The notes: generated by a model from the letters alone, not told the origin. A stretch of 64,000 bases of DNA from Porphyromonadaceae bacterium (GCA_021372865.1 JAJFTO010000002.1:1-64000), one strand, 5' to 3'; numbered from the stretch's first letter, positions 26,510 through 35,580 are shown. Numbers and translations are program-made.

Positions 26510-27829
26510 ATGATATACAATGCGAATTATCTGGATTTTTTGAGAAATGTGATTGAAGATCGGCTTGAAAAGATATTCAAAGGGAATGATACCCCTCTTT
26601 CGTTATATCCTCCATCGGATACGCACTCGGAACTGGGCCGTTTTATCAATCTACAGAGTCTGAATATCGAGGAGATAATTATTCTGCTACTGGCATTGGT
26701 ACCCCATCTCGATCCAGGTTTTTTCCAATCGGTCATTGCCCCCTTTCTGCCAAATGGCGGTGATTTTCCGGAGTTTGGTGGTACGAAAGGCAAAAATCAC
26801 CGGGGTATACTGCCAACAGGCGAAACCATATTGTTTGTTCTGGCAGGGAATGATCTGGATAAACGTATCGCGCTTTACCGCTATTTTGAAGAAGATCACC
26901 TTTTTGCCAAAAAGAACGTGCTTTTCATTGAGCCGCCGGAACATCACGAACCCCGGATGAGCGGGCGACTTCTTATGGACGAAGAATATGTACAGCTGTT
27001 TACCACCGGAAAAATATCCAAACCGAAGCTCAGCAATGATTTTCCGGCAGAACGCATTACCACGGAGATGCACTGGGAAGATCTGGTACTTCGCGAGAAA
27101 ACGCTAAGTGAGATAAAGGAAATAGAAACATGGCTCCGGTACAACGACGAGCTACTTTATGGCTGGAAAATGAAGGGCAAAATCAAGCCGGGCTACCGGG
27201 TACTTTTCCATGGTCCCTCGGGCACCGGCAAGACGCTGACAGCCTCCCTGCTGGGTAAATATACCCACCGTGATGTGTATCGGATTGATCTCTCCATGGT
27301 GGTTTCAAAATATATTGGTGAGACCGAAAAAAATCTTTCCAGGCTCTTCGACAAGGCAGAAAACAAAGAATGGATCCTGTTCTTCGATGAAGCCGATGCC
27401 CTGTTCGGCAAACGGACAAGCGTGAACGATGCCCACGACAAGTATGCCAATCAGGAGGTTTCCTATCTCCTTCAGAGGGTTGAATCGCATGCAGGACTGA
27501 TTATCCTCGCGTCGAATATGAAATCGAATCTCGACTCCTCCTTTACGCGACGGTTTAATTCAATCATTGAATTCGATCATCCCGATGCCACGGAACGGCT
27601 GCAGCTCTGGAAAAACTATTTTCCGACTACGTCCGAAAGGAAAACAAAGATTGATCTGGAAGAGATTGCCCGCAAATATCATCTGACAGGCGCAAATATT
27701 GTGAACGTCATTCAATTCGCCGGCCTGCAAACACTGGAGAAAAAATCGTCCACCATTTCGGCAGATGATCTGTTGAAAGGAATAAGGAAAGAATATGAAA
27801 AAGAGGGCAAAATGATGCGCCAGGAGTAA
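26510..27829 (+). CDS. eCIS AAA+ ATPase (Afp15-like)
   Basis: 439 aa with a single AAA+ module. Walker A GPSGTGKT is at residues 235-242, Walker B ILFFDEADALFG has Asp293-Glu294, sensor-type LILASN and the arginine-rich SSFTRRFNSIIEF follow, and a helical lid ends the protein. The N-terminal ~200 residues are a family-specific domain. Afp15/Pvc15 ATPases are needed for particle assembly or cargo loading. A single AAA domain and no ClpV N-domain argue against a T6SS ClpV. It is the last gene of the locus; no clear terminator follows, and the comB promoter begins almost immediately. Confidence 0.94.
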   Translation: MIYNANYLDFLRNVIEDRLEKIFKGNDTPLSLYPPSDTHSELGRFINLQSLNIEEIIILLLALVPHLDPGFFQSVIAPFLPNGGDFPEFGGTKGKNHRGILPTGETILFVLAGNDLDKRIALYRYFEEDHLFAKKNVLFIEPPEHHEPRMSGRLLMDEEYVQLFTTGKISKPKLSNDFPAERITTEMHWEDLVLREKTLSEIKEIETWLRYNDELLYGWKMKGKIKPGYRVLFHGPSGTGKTLTASLLGKYTHRDVYRIDLSMVVSKYIGETEKNLSRLFDKAENKEWILFFDEADALFGKRTSVNDAHDKYANQEVSYLLQRVESHAGLIILASNMKSNLDSSFTRRFNSIIEFDHPDATERLQLWKNYFPTTSERKTKIDLEEIARKYHLTGANIVNVIQFAGLQTLEKKSSTISADDLLKGIRKEYEKEGKMMRQE

Positions 27830-27834
27830 CACCA

Positions 27835-27866
27835 TTTTTGACAAATGTTTGTTATTGCTATCTTTG
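27835..27866 (+). promoter_or_regulatory. Promoter of comB
   Basis: TTTTTG at 27835-27840 and TATCTTTG at 27859-27866, separated by 18 nt, closely match the Bacteroidetes -33/-7 promoter pattern. The comB ATG follows 11 nt later. The element shows that comB need not depend on eCIS transcription. Confidence 0.7.
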
Positions 27867-27877
27867 CAAAAAAAAAG

Positions 27878-28591
27878 ATGATATTTGATCTTTGTCCCTC
27901 CCCTGCCCTTTATCCCTTTTACAAGAAAGAGAACGATACCGTGGTCGTGGTCGACGTCTTCAGGGCCTCTGCCACAATGTGCACCATACTTCAAAACGGA
28001 GCGGCTGCAGTGATTCCGGTGGCGGATATTGAGGAGGCTAAACAGTATAAATTGAACGAATTTCTGGTAGGTGCGGAACGAAAAACACGCAAATGTGATT
28101 TTGCCGATTTCGGTAATTCGCCGTTTGACTACACCCGTGAAATCGTAGCCGGAAAAGAGGTGGTATTTACCACCACCAATGGCACCATGGCCATAGAGAT
28201 GGGACGCGACAGCAAACATTTATTTATCGGCACCTTCTCCAATATCGATGCGCTTGTAAATAAATGTATGGAGTCATCGGAACGGATTGTGGTACTCTGC
28301 GCTGGTTGGAACAACCGGGTAAATGTGGAGGATACCCTCTTCGGGGGCGCTTTTGCAGAGCGTTTGGCTGAAAAGAATGTACTGTCTTTCGGTTCAGATG
28401 CCGTAAGAATTGCGCAGACCCTGTGGCAACAGGCAAAAAGCGACCCTCTGGCATATCTGCGGCAAAGCGAACATTATCAACGGTTGATCAACAACGGTGC
28501 GGAAGGGGATGCAGCCTACTGTCTGCAGAAGAACACGGTTTCGGTGGTACCTTGCTACCACAAAGAAGACAAGAAACTCAGGGCACAATAA
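27878..28591 (+). CDS. comB: ComB-family 2-phosphosulfolactate phosphatase
   Basis: About 237 aa. The N-terminal VVVVDVFRASATM and EVVFTTTNGTMAIEM and the later VVLCAGWNN are ComB family motifs; Asp of VVDVFRAS is in the active-site region. In methanogens ComB makes sulfolactate for coenzyme M. In bacteria without that pathway the physiological substrate is uncertain. ATG 27878 is used because the upstream start at 27845 would lie within the promoter. Confidence 0.88.
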   Translation: MIFDLCPSPALYPFYKKENDTVVVVDVFRASATMCTILQNGAAAVIPVADIEEAKQYKLNEFLVGAERKTRKCDFADFGNSPFDYTREIVAGKEVVFTTTNGTMAIEMGRDSKHLFIGTFSNIDALVNKCMESSERIVVLCAGWNNRVNVEDTLFGGAFAERLAEKNVLSFGSDAVRIAQTLWQQAKSDPLAYLRQSEHYQRLINNGAEGDAAYCLQKNTVSVVPCYHKEDKKLRAQ

Positions 28592-28647
28592 CCGTGCAAA
28601 CGACCGAACCAAGTGAATCTTATCGTGACTGGCTCCTTAAAGGACCA

Positions 28648-29055
28648 TCACTCATCCCAATCAAATTCTTCCAAATCGATGGAGCCGGCAAACTGATCCA
28701 GATCGCGCCGTTCCTTCTTGGTAGGGCGTCCTGTGCCACGCTGCCTGTCGACAAAGCCACTTATTTTATTCAACTCCAGCAATTCATACTGATCGGGAGC
28801 TGTTACATTTTCCATAAATTGCGGTACCATCTTTGCACCCATACGCTTATCGGCCAGAGCAAGCACCTTAAACGAAAAAGTGACCGGTGGTTTACGTACC
28901 TGGATGACATCGCCGGCACGGACATTTCTGGAGGGTTTCACCGATACGTCGTCGATCATTACACGCCCTTTTTTGCACGCCTCTGCGGCAACGGTGCGTG
29001 TCTTGAAGATACGTACTGCCCACAACCATTTATCAATGCGTACTTCATCCATCAT
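28648..29055 (-). CDS. hslR: S4-domain RNA-binding protein, Hsp15-like
   Basis: 135 aa. The S4 RNA-binding domain occupies about residues 1-60 (RIDKWLWAVRIFKTRTVAAEACKKGRV; shown only as family evidence by its RIDKWLW start and ACKKGRV turn). A basic/acidic tail containing RPTKKERRDLD follows. Hsp15 family proteins bind 50S subunits carrying nascent chain-tRNA. It lies 8 nt downstream of pth, fitting a role in handling stalled peptidyl-tRNA. Confidence 0.88.
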   Translation of the reverse strand: MMDEVRIDKWLWAVRIFKTRTVAAEACKKGRVMIDDVSVKPSRNVRAGDVIQVRKPPVTFSFKVLALADKRMGAKMVPQFMENVTAPDQYELLELNKISGFVDRQRGTGRPTKKERRDLDQFAGSIDLEEFDWDE

Positions 29056-29063
29056 TCCACAAC

Positions 29064-29624
29064 TTACTTGTTGTTGTATTGATTCATCGTGTTATTGATC
29101 CCGGCAAGACAAAAACTGCGGATAATGTCTATTGCCGTTTCAATACGATTAGGCAAAAGAAGTTTCTCCTCCGGTGAGAACTCATCCAGCACGTAATCGA
29201 CCTGTGCTCCCCGTGGAAATTCGTTGCCAATACCGAACCTGAGCCGGGGATAATTCTGTCCGATCAGCCCCTGAATATGCTTCAGCCCATTGTGCCCGGC
29301 GTCACTCCCTTTCGATTTCAGCCGCAACGTTCCAAATGGCAGCGCCAGATCGTCGACCACCACCAGCAGATTTTCTGTTTCAATCTTCTCTTTCTGCATC
29401 CAGTAACGGATGGCGTTTCCGCTCAGATTCATGAAAGTGGAAGGTTTCAACAGAATCAGCGATTTATTTCGAAGCCGCATTTCGGTTGTGAAGCCGTACC
29501 GGTTGTCCTCAAAAACAGCATTGGACGCTTTTGCAAAAGCGTCCAACACCATAAAACCTATATTGTGGCGGGTTCGTTCATAATCGGGACCGATATTTCC
29601 CAACCCCGCAATCAGATATTTCAT
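29064..29624 (-). CDS. pth: Peptidyl-tRNA hydrolase
   Basis: 186 aa. Hydrolyses peptidyl-tRNA released from stalled ribosomes. The family signatures are present: [21 protein letters not shown] with catalytic His20, [10 protein letters not shown] with its Asn, [10 protein letters not shown] with its Asp, and [12 protein letters not shown]. It is in a minus-strand operon between rplY and the S4 protein gene. Confidence 0.96.
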   Translation of the reverse strand: MKYLIAGLGNIGPDYERTRHNIGFMVLDAFAKASNAVFEDNRYGFTTEMRLRNKSLILLKPSTFMNLSGNAIRYWMQKEKIETENLLVVVDDLALPFGTLRLKSKGSDAGHNGLKHIQGLIGQNYPRLRFGIGNEFPRGAQVDYVLDEFSPEEKLLLPNRIETAIDIIRSFCLAGINNTMNQYNNK

Positions 29625-29639
29625 TGACTAACTCATTGA

Positions 29640-30218
29640 TTACTCTGCTTTGGCAGCTGCACCCTTGGCAGCACGCGTCAACTGAACGCGACAGATCACT
29701 GCGTTTTTGGCATTCAATATCTCGAGGTCTTCAAAGCTTAGCTGACCTACTTGAATTGACTTACCCAACTCCAGATTTTCTACGTTCACAACCAGTTCTT
29801 CCGGCAGTTTGGCGGGCAATGCTTTTACTTTCAGCTTACGCATATCGAGTGACAGCTTACCTCCGGCTTTCACACCCTCGGCTAGGCCTTCCAAACGTAC
29901 AGGAACCTCAATCACCACAGGTACTTTTTCAAATACATGCAGGAAATCAATATGCAGAATGGTATCTTTTACAGGATGAAACTGCACATCCTTTACAATT
30001 GCCTGTAATTTTGTCTTTCCGAGATCAAGATCCACCAGAAATACTTCAGGAGTGTATATCAGATTGCGTACATCGCTGTTCTTGACGACAAAATTCACGT
30101 TCTCTCCGTTGTGACCGCCGTAAACTACGCAAGGGATCAGGCTCTCGCTGCGATAAGCCCTTGCTGCTTTCTTTCCGAAATCATCTCTGATCTCGCCTTT
30201 TAATGCAAATGTCTTCAT
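29640..30218 (-). CDS. rplY: 50S ribosomal protein L25 (CTC-type)
   Basis: 192 aa. Binds 5S rRNA. The N-terminal L25 domain begins MKTFALKGEIRDDFGKKAAR and includes IPCVVYGGHNGENVNF; the C-terminal TL5/CTC beta domain follows. It ends in an Ala/Lys-rich tail (RAAKGAAAKAE) typical of Bacteroidota. First gene of rplY-pth-S4; pth follows after 15 nt. Confidence 0.95.
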   Translation of the reverse strand: MKTFALKGEIRDDFGKKAARAYRSESLIPCVVYGGHNGENVNFVVKNSDVRNLIYTPEVFLVDLDLGKTKLQAIVKDVQFHPVKDTILHIDFLHVFEKVPVVIEVPVRLEGLAEGVKAGGKLSLDMRKLKVKALPAKLPEELVVNVENLELGKSIQVGQLSFEDLEILNAKNAVICRVQLTRAAKGAAAKAE

Positions 30219-30298
30219 TTTTTAATCGTTGTTTGTGTTACTCAAAATAAAGTGCTTTCTTTATTTCCCATCACACGGGAGCTCTCAAAAAAGCGGCG

Positions 30299-30306
30299 CA
30301 AAGATA
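30299..30306 (-). promoter_or_regulatory. -7 promoter element of rplY-pth-S4
   Basis: The minus strand reads TATCTTTG, 80 nt before the rplY ATG at 30218. That leaves a leader of roughly 70 nt. Confidence 0.55.
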
Positions 30307-30346
30307 GTGATTTTCTTTTTATTGCACAATTATTCACGTCATTTTT

Positions 30347-32251
30347 TTACCTCACTCTTTTTTTCAGATCTTCCACCGGAATGCTCATCAGCCGCCCAAT
30401 GGGCTTTTCACCACGATAGGTGATGATCCGCATGACATAGGCATCTTTGGGAATCAGGAGTGATTCAGAATATTTCGGATAGAAGTTATCGGGTGTGGAT
30501 GCATCGAAGCTGGTATATATATCCAGTCCTTTAATTTCCGGTGTAAGGGTTACATAATATGCATCACCCTTTTTCTCTACGGAAAGAATGGGATCGTACA
30601 TGGCCGGTGAATATTTGGTTTGGGCGTAGTTGAACCGTACAAAATGATCTTCGGCCTTTGTGACAAACCAGTCCCAATCTTTCTTCACCGCGGGTGACCA
30701 TAACGATTCTGCTACAGCAAAGCCACGCGGCCAGGTCATGTATTCCGCCTGTCGCATATTGTAAATCTGTTCTGTCCACAAGTTGGCCTGCCCGCCCAGG
30801 ATATATTTGGCGTTTGCCCCCTCTGGTACCGGATCAAACCGGTAGGTCTGGCTTAGCCTCAGGCTGCTGTATACACGGGGTTCGGTGGAAATGTCGCCCT
30901 GCATGAAGTCTATGTAGACATAATTGGTGGGGCTCATCACCACATAGTGCCCCGATTTGGACGCTTCAATTCCATGCTGTACGCCGCGCCAGCTCATCAG
31001 TCCAGTGGTTGGCGTAATACCTCCTTCAAGAATTTCATCCCATCCCATCATCTTTTTGCCTTTATCAAGAATGATTTTTTCCACCCTCTTCCCGAAATAA
31101 GATTGCACGGCAGCCATATCTTTCAATCCTTCACGCTTCATCAACTGCTTCACATCGGGGCTCTTTTCCCAGAAGGTGTAAGGAGCCTCATCACCGCCGG
31201 TGTGGATATAGGAAAAGGGAAACAACTCAGCCACCTCCGTAATAACTTTGTCCATAAACTCATACACCTTTTCACTGGCGGGGTTCAGGGTGTTTTCGTA
31301 GATGGCGGCAGGGCGGCCCCCGGTATTCCAGTCGAGAAACGGTGCACCAGTACGTACAAAATGATCGCCACTTTCGGGAAAACAGGAGAGCTCGGGATAG
31401 GCAGCCAGCACAGCCGAACTATGTCCCGGGACATCAATCTCGGGCATCACCCGGATATTGCGTTCCACGGCATACCGAACGACCTCTTTGATGTCTTCCT
31501 GCGTATAGTAACCTCCGTAATTCCTGGGAGCTTCGGGGTTGGGTTGCGAGAAGCTACCAAACCATCCGGTCTGCTCAGGACGCCAGGCGCCTACTTCCGT
31601 GAGTTTGAGCAGGCTTTTAATTTCAATGCGCCATCCTTCATCATCGGTCAGATGCCAGTGAAATAGGTTATACTTGTATTTCGCCATGTTATCGAGATAC
31701 TGCTTTATTTCATCCACTGTGAAGAAATGGCGGGCCACGTCGAGCATCAATCCTCTCCATCCCACTCTCGGGTAATCGGTGACCTCCACTAGGGGCACCT
31801 GCCAGGAGACATTCGGCTCTCTACGAACACTCTCAATCTGTGGCGGCAGAAGCTGAAACAAAGTCTGTACGCCATACAGGAGCCCCGCCGGCTTATTGGC
31901 CCTGATTGTAATCTTTTGGGTCGTTACATCCAGCTTGTAGCCCTCATTGCCGAGGGTGACATCCTCCTTGCTATTGAGCAATAACACAATATGGGCATTG
32001 CGACCGTTCTCACGCACCGTGACGCGCTTACCCGGTGCGAGCGACAGCTTTTCTTTCAATAAACCGGTCACATAAGCCGTCTCTTTTCCCGCAGGGATCG
32101 AAATAATCACCTCATCGGGCAGCACGTAATGTCCTCCCTTTTTCAGGAGCGAGACCGGTTCGGGAATGATGGAGATGTTGCGCTCGGCCTGCTGTGCAAA
32201 ACCACCTATAAAGCAAAAAACAAATACCAGGGAGATTAAACTGCGTTTCAT
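30347..32251 (-). CDS. Secreted GH20 beta-N-acetylhexosaminidase
   Basis: 634 aa with a Sec signal peptide (MKRSLISLVFVFCFIGGFA, cleavage before QQ). GH20b N-terminal domain (IIPEPVSLLKKGGHY), then the catalytic barrel with GWRGLMLDVARHF, LFHWHLTDDEGWRIEI and the catalytic Asp354-Glu355 pair in HTGGDEAPY. It removes terminal GlcNAc or GalNAc from glycans, probably in the periplasm or at the surface. A C-terminal FN3-like tail is possible. No SusCD pair is adjacent, so this is a stand-alone enzyme. Confidence 0.95.
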   Translation of the reverse strand: MKRSLISLVFVFCFIGGFAQQAERNISIIPEPVSLLKKGGHYVLPDEVIISIPAGKETAYVTGLLKEKLSLAPGKRVTVRENGRNAHIVLLLNSKEDVTLGNEGYKLDVTTQKITIRANKPAGLLYGVQTLFQLLPPQIESVRREPNVSWQVPLVEVTDYPRVGWRGLMLDVARHFFTVDEIKQYLDNMAKYKYNLFHWHLTDDEGWRIEIKSLLKLTEVGAWRPEQTGWFGSFSQPNPEAPRNYGGYYTQEDIKEVVRYAVERNIRVMPEIDVPGHSSAVLAAYPELSCFPESGDHFVRTGAPFLDWNTGGRPAAIYENTLNPASEKVYEFMDKVITEVAELFPFSYIHTGGDEAPYTFWEKSPDVKQLMKREGLKDMAAVQSYFGKRVEKIILDKGKKMMGWDEILEGGITPTTGLMSWRGVQHGIEASKSGHYVVMSPTNYVYIDFMQGDISTEPRVYSSLRLSQTYRFDPVPEGANAKYILGGQANLWTEQIYNMRQAEYMTWPRGFAVAESLWSPAVKKDWDWFVTKAEDHFVRFNYAQTKYSPAMYDPILSVEKKGDAYYVTLTPEIKGLDIYTSFDASTPDNFYPKYSESLLIPKDAYVMRIITYRGEKPIGRLMSIPVEDLKKRVR

Positions 32252-32658
32252 TTATTAAAAATATTTATTTACTCAGACAAATTTACAAAAAATCTTCGGG
32301 ATTCTGACGCAAGCTTGTTCATTCAATACATTTTCTGAATTTCCAATTGAGTACCGCTTCCTTTTATCCAACTATATACATTCACTTATACTTCGATTGT
32401 ATCACACTGTCATCACACTGATGTCCCACTGATATTCCTCTGTATATTGATAATGGAGAGATAAGTCCAACACGCGTTCTGAATACACGTTCATTCATTT
32501 CAAAAGAATATTATTAAAAGCCGAAGAGTTTTTTTTAAAGGTATTATTATCTCGGCTAAATGAATTGAGACACGTAAAGTGTCCTTTTCATTTTAAACCT
32601 ATGTGAAATCCCGAAAAAAATACTACTTTTGCAGTTTCAAAATAAGTTCATTTAAACA
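32252..32658. promoter_or_regulatory. 407-bp divergent gap between hexosaminidase and nusB
   Basis: No coding sequence is convincing. On the minus strand TAAATTTG (32278-32285) is a -7 candidate for the hexosaminidase gene. ATCACACTG occurs twice (32401-32409, 32412-32420). AGCCGA (32519-32524) and TCGGCT (32552-32557) form an inverted repeat. GACAC (32569-32573) and GTGTC (32579-32583) form a small hairpin followed by CTTTTCATTTT. On the plus strand TACTTTTG (32624-32631) is the probable nusB -7 element. Confidence 0.45.
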
Positions 32659-33585
32659 ATGATAAACAGAAATTTAATTCGTATACGGATTGTCCAGATT
32701 GTTTATTCCTGGTACCAAAATACGAATAGAGATTTGCGGAATGCCGAAAAGGAGCTCATGTTCGGTTTGCAAAAATCTTACGATCTTTATTTTTATCTGC
32801 TGCTGTTGATGGTGGAACTAACCAGGGCTTATGAAAGCAGGGTGGAGATGAAGCGAAACAAGTATTTGCCTTCGGAAGAGGATCTGTATCCCAATACACA
32901 CCTGCTCGATAACAAATTTATGCTTCAGCTTAAGGACAACGTACAGTTTCAAAAACAGCTCAACGAACGCCCCATGGTATGGGATAACTACGAATCGTTT
33001 GTTAAGAACCTGCTGGATACCATCCTGGTATCAGACGCCTACGGGGAATATGTTGCCATTGCCTCCCCTACTTATGAAGACGACCGGGAGTTTTGGAGAA
33101 AAGCATTCAAGCAGTTTATCTATATGAACGAGGAACTGGACGATATTCTCGAGGACGAATGTATTTACTGGAATGACGATGTGGAGATTGTGCAGACTTT
33201 TGTCCTGAAAACAATCAAAAAATTTTCCAGGGAGAAAGGTGTAAATCAGCCACTGCTTCCCATGTTTAAAGATGACGAAGACAGGGAGTTTGCCCTTAAA
33301 CTGCTGCACGATACCATCCTGAACGAAAAAAAATACAGAGAGCTGATCGACAAACATACCGATAAATGGGATTTTGAACGCATCGCCTTCATGGATCTCA
33401 TTATTATGCAGGTAGCTCTTTCTGAAATATTTACATTTGAAAATATTCCCACAAGCGTCTCATTAAACGAATATATCGAGATTGCCAAATCATACAGTAC
33501 TCCCAAAAGTGGTACTTTTGTTAACGGAATATTAGATGCCATCGTGCAGGAAATAAAAGAAGAAAATCGTATCTTTAAAAATTAA
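32659..33585 (+). CDS. nusB: Transcription antitermination factor NusB, extended Bacteroidota form
   Basis: 308 aa, about twice the length of E. coli NusB, as is usual in Bacteroidota. The C-terminal half carries the NusB fold (DKWDFERIAFMDLIIMQVALSEIF, residues ~235-260; NEYIEIAKSYSTPKSGTFVNGILDAI). The N-terminal half begins with the family-typical LIRIRIVQIVYSWYQN. It acts with NusE in rRNA antitermination. It is followed by yajC. Confidence 0.92.
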   Translation: MINRNLIRIRIVQIVYSWYQNTNRDLRNAEKELMFGLQKSYDLYFYLLLLMVELTRAYESRVEMKRNKYLPSEEDLYPNTHLLDNKFMLQLKDNVQFQKQLNERPMVWDNYESFVKNLLDTILVSDAYGEYVAIASPTYEDDREFWRKAFKQFIYMNEELDDILEDECIYWNDDVEIVQTFVLKTIKKFSREKGVNQPLLPMFKDDEDREFALKLLHDTILNEKKYRELIDKHTDKWDFERIAFMDLIIMQVALSEIFTFENIPTSVSLNEYIEIAKSYSTPKSGTFVNGILDAIVQEIKEENRIFKN

Positions 33586-33617
33586 TTATTAGTTATCAAT
33601 TTTTAATATCAAATTGT

Positions 33618-33932
33618 ATGAATATTTTATTACAAGCAGCTCCGGCCGGTGGCATGGGTGGTGGTATGACCAGTACACTCTTAATGATGGTGGCCATCAT
33701 TGCCGTGTTTTATTTCTTTATGATCCGCCCGCAGCAAAAAAAGCAAAAGGAACTGCAGAAAAGTCGTGAAGCAATGAAAGTGGGTGATAAAGTGGTGACC
33801 TCAGGCGGCATTCACGGAAGAATCAGGGAAGTGGGCGACAGTTGGTTTCTGGTAGAAGTGGCCGAAGGTGTGAAAATAAAATTCGAAAAAGCATCGGTTT
33901 TTGCCTCTTCGGCCGACGTGACCACGAACTAA
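33618..33932 (+). CDS. yajC: Sec translocon accessory protein YajC
   Basis: 104 aa. One transmembrane helix (about residues 17-37, LLMMVAIIAVFYFFMIRPQ) followed by a cytoplasmic domain with QQKKQKELQKSREAMKVGDKVV and GGIHGRI, the YajC signature. Associates with SecDF. It lies 32 nt after nusB and 10 nt before the YbbR gene. Confidence 0.95.
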   Translation: MNILLQAAPAGGMGGGMTSTLLMMVAIIAVFYFFMIRPQQKKQKELQKSREAMKVGDKVVTSGGIHGRIREVGDSWFLVEVAEGVKIKFEKASVFASSADVTTN

Positions 33933-33942
33933 AACTTTTGCC

Positions 33943-34938
33943 ATGGGAATAAAGGCTTTCATCAGAAAATGGACACCCAAAGCAAGAGCATATTTTTCCA
34001 CATTCCCGTGGAAAAACCTGCTCTTCTTTTTGCTTTTCCTTATGCTGGCCTTTATTTTCTGGATGATGCTTTTTTTTCAAAAGGAAAACGTAGAAGGGAC
34101 TTACCGCATCCCGTTAAAGTATACAAATATACCGGAAGATGTCGTTTTTGACAATGCCCTGCCTGCGTTCATAGAGATTAGCGTCGCTGACAATGGCGTG
34201 GGAATATTTCTGCTGGATATCAGAAAAAAAGACTCATTAGAGATTAACGTCAAACAACTCACCGAGGAAGGTACTACAGAACTTCAGGGTGATCAGTACC
34301 GTCAGCTTATCCGTTCCAGATTGGCTCCAAACACAAACATTCGTGGTTATTATCCCATGAGTATCTCTTTGGCCACCTCCAAATTGGAACGCAGGGAACT
34401 GCGGGTGGTTTTTGATGGCGAAATCACTACCAGCAGGGCCAATCTGGTGGCTGACAGCGCCTTGTTTATTCCGGAAACGGTGATAGCCTATGGTTCCGGA
34501 GAGTCACTCAAACAGCTAAAAACAGCAGTGACCGAATTTACCGTGTTTAAAAATCTGAAAGCCACCTCTCAGCTTCCAATAAAAATTAATTCTGTGAAAG
34601 GTGTCAAGTTTGTACCATCAGAGGTGGAAATTTATATTCCGATTGAGGAATTCACCGAACGTACATTGGAGATTCCAATTACCGCCAGTCATGTTCCTGC
34701 GGACCTCGATGTGAAGTTTTTCCCTTCCCGCGTAAAAATCTCTTTTTCTGTGACACTGGAGGATTACAAAAAGATCAAAGCGGAAGATTTTGAAATTGAA
34801 CTCGACTACCGGAATTTTCACGCAAACGAGGGAGGGCGTGTGGAACTGGAACTCACTAAGAACCCGTCATCAGCCAACAATACACGGATTTCACCTTCTT
34901 CTGTTGAATTTTTGTTCGAAAATAAAAACGGACGGTAA
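33943..34938 (+). CDS. YbbR-domain membrane-anchored protein
   Basis: 331 aa. One N-terminal transmembrane helix (NLLFFLLFLMLAFIFWMMLFF, residues ~25-45) and an extracytoplasmic part with repeated YbbR-like beta domains (IPLKYTNIPEDVVF; VVFDGEI; TLEIPITASHVPADL). In Firmicutes YbbR (CdaR) regulates a c-di-AMP cyclase; such a role is not shown here. The neighbours yajC and coaE are the usual ones in Bacteroidota. Confidence 0.82.
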   Translation: MGIKAFIRKWTPKARAYFSTFPWKNLLFFLLFLMLAFIFWMMLFFQKENVEGTYRIPLKYTNIPEDVVFDNALPAFIEISVADNGVGIFLLDIRKKDSLEINVKQLTEEGTTELQGDQYRQLIRSRLAPNTNIRGYYPMSISLATSKLERRELRVVFDGEITTSRANLVADSALFIPETVIAYGSGESLKQLKTAVTEFTVFKNLKATSQLPIKINSVKGVKFVPSEVEIYIPIEEFTERTLEIPITASHVPADLDVKFFPSRVKISFSVTLEDYKKIKAEDFEIELDYRNFHANEGGRVELELTKNPSSANNTRISPSSVEFLFENKNGR

Positions 34939-34983
34939 GGTCGTAAAATTACAGAAAACGTTCACTCATTAAATTTTGTTTGA

Positions 34984-35580
34984 ATGATTACAATCGGTGT
35001 CACGGGGGGCATAGGAAGTGGAAAATCAGTCGTCTGTGATATCTTCCGACTGCATGGTATTCCGGTGTATGACGCCGACAGAGAAGCCAAAGAACTAAAC
35101 GATACTTCCGCGGTCATTCGTGCAGAGCTCAGCCGCCATTTCGGAGAAGGACTATACCATGAAGGAAAGCTCGACCGAAAAGCTTTTGCTTCAATCATCT
35201 TTCAGGATAAACAGAAGTTAGCAGTGGCCAATGCGATCATTCATCCAGAGCTGGCAAAAAATTTTTTGAACTGGTGCGGCAGACAGGAGCAGCATCATTC
35301 CATGGTAATCATTGATGCCGCCCTGCTTTTTGAAGCGGGATTCAACAAGTGGCTCGACAAAATAATCACGGTTTACGCGCCAAAAGAGATCCGTCTGCAA
35401 CGCACCATCACCCGTGACGTATCGTCGGCAGACAAGGTGGAAGCCCGCATGAATGCGCAATTGCCCGAAGAAGAAAAGATCAGACAATCAGATTTTACCA
35501 TTTATAACGACAATCGTCATTCTCTAATCCTGCAGGTGGCGGAAATCATAAAGAAGCTATCCGAAAATCTTGTTTCTTAA
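34984..35580 (+). CDS. coaE: Dephospho-CoA kinase
   Basis: 198 aa. Catalyses the last step of coenzyme A synthesis. P-loop GVTGGIGSGKS at residues 5-15, followed by FRLHGIPVYDADREAK with the substrate-binding Asp, and the lid region IIDAALLFEAGFNKW. Normal length; last gene of the nusB-yajC-ybbR-coaE cluster. Confidence 0.96.
   Translation: MITIGVTGGIGSGKSVVCDIFRLHGIPVYDADREAKELNDTSAVIRAELSRHFGEGLYHEGKLDRKAFASIIFQDKQKLAVANAIIHPELAKNFLNWCGRQEQHHSMVIIDAALLFEAGFNKWLDKIITVYAPKEIRLQRTITRDVSSADKVEARMNAQLPEEEKIRQSDFTIYNDNRHSLILQVAEIIKKLSENLVS

Noticed and set aside
5820..27829. Type VI secretion system or prophage
   Set aside because: No TssJ/L/M membrane complex, no split TssB/TssC sheath and no ClpV; no capsid, portal, terminase, integrase or lysis genes. 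LysM hub, DUF4255, CIS tape measure and DUF4157 genes point to eCIS instead.
28600..28647. Terminator between comB and the S4 gene
   Set aside because: TCCTTAAAGGA is a small palindrome with almost no loop and no U-tract; not a credible terminator.
28423..29082. Plus-strand ORF across the S4 gene and comB end
   Set aside because: Antisense to the well-supported S4 gene and overlapping comB; no recognisable domain.
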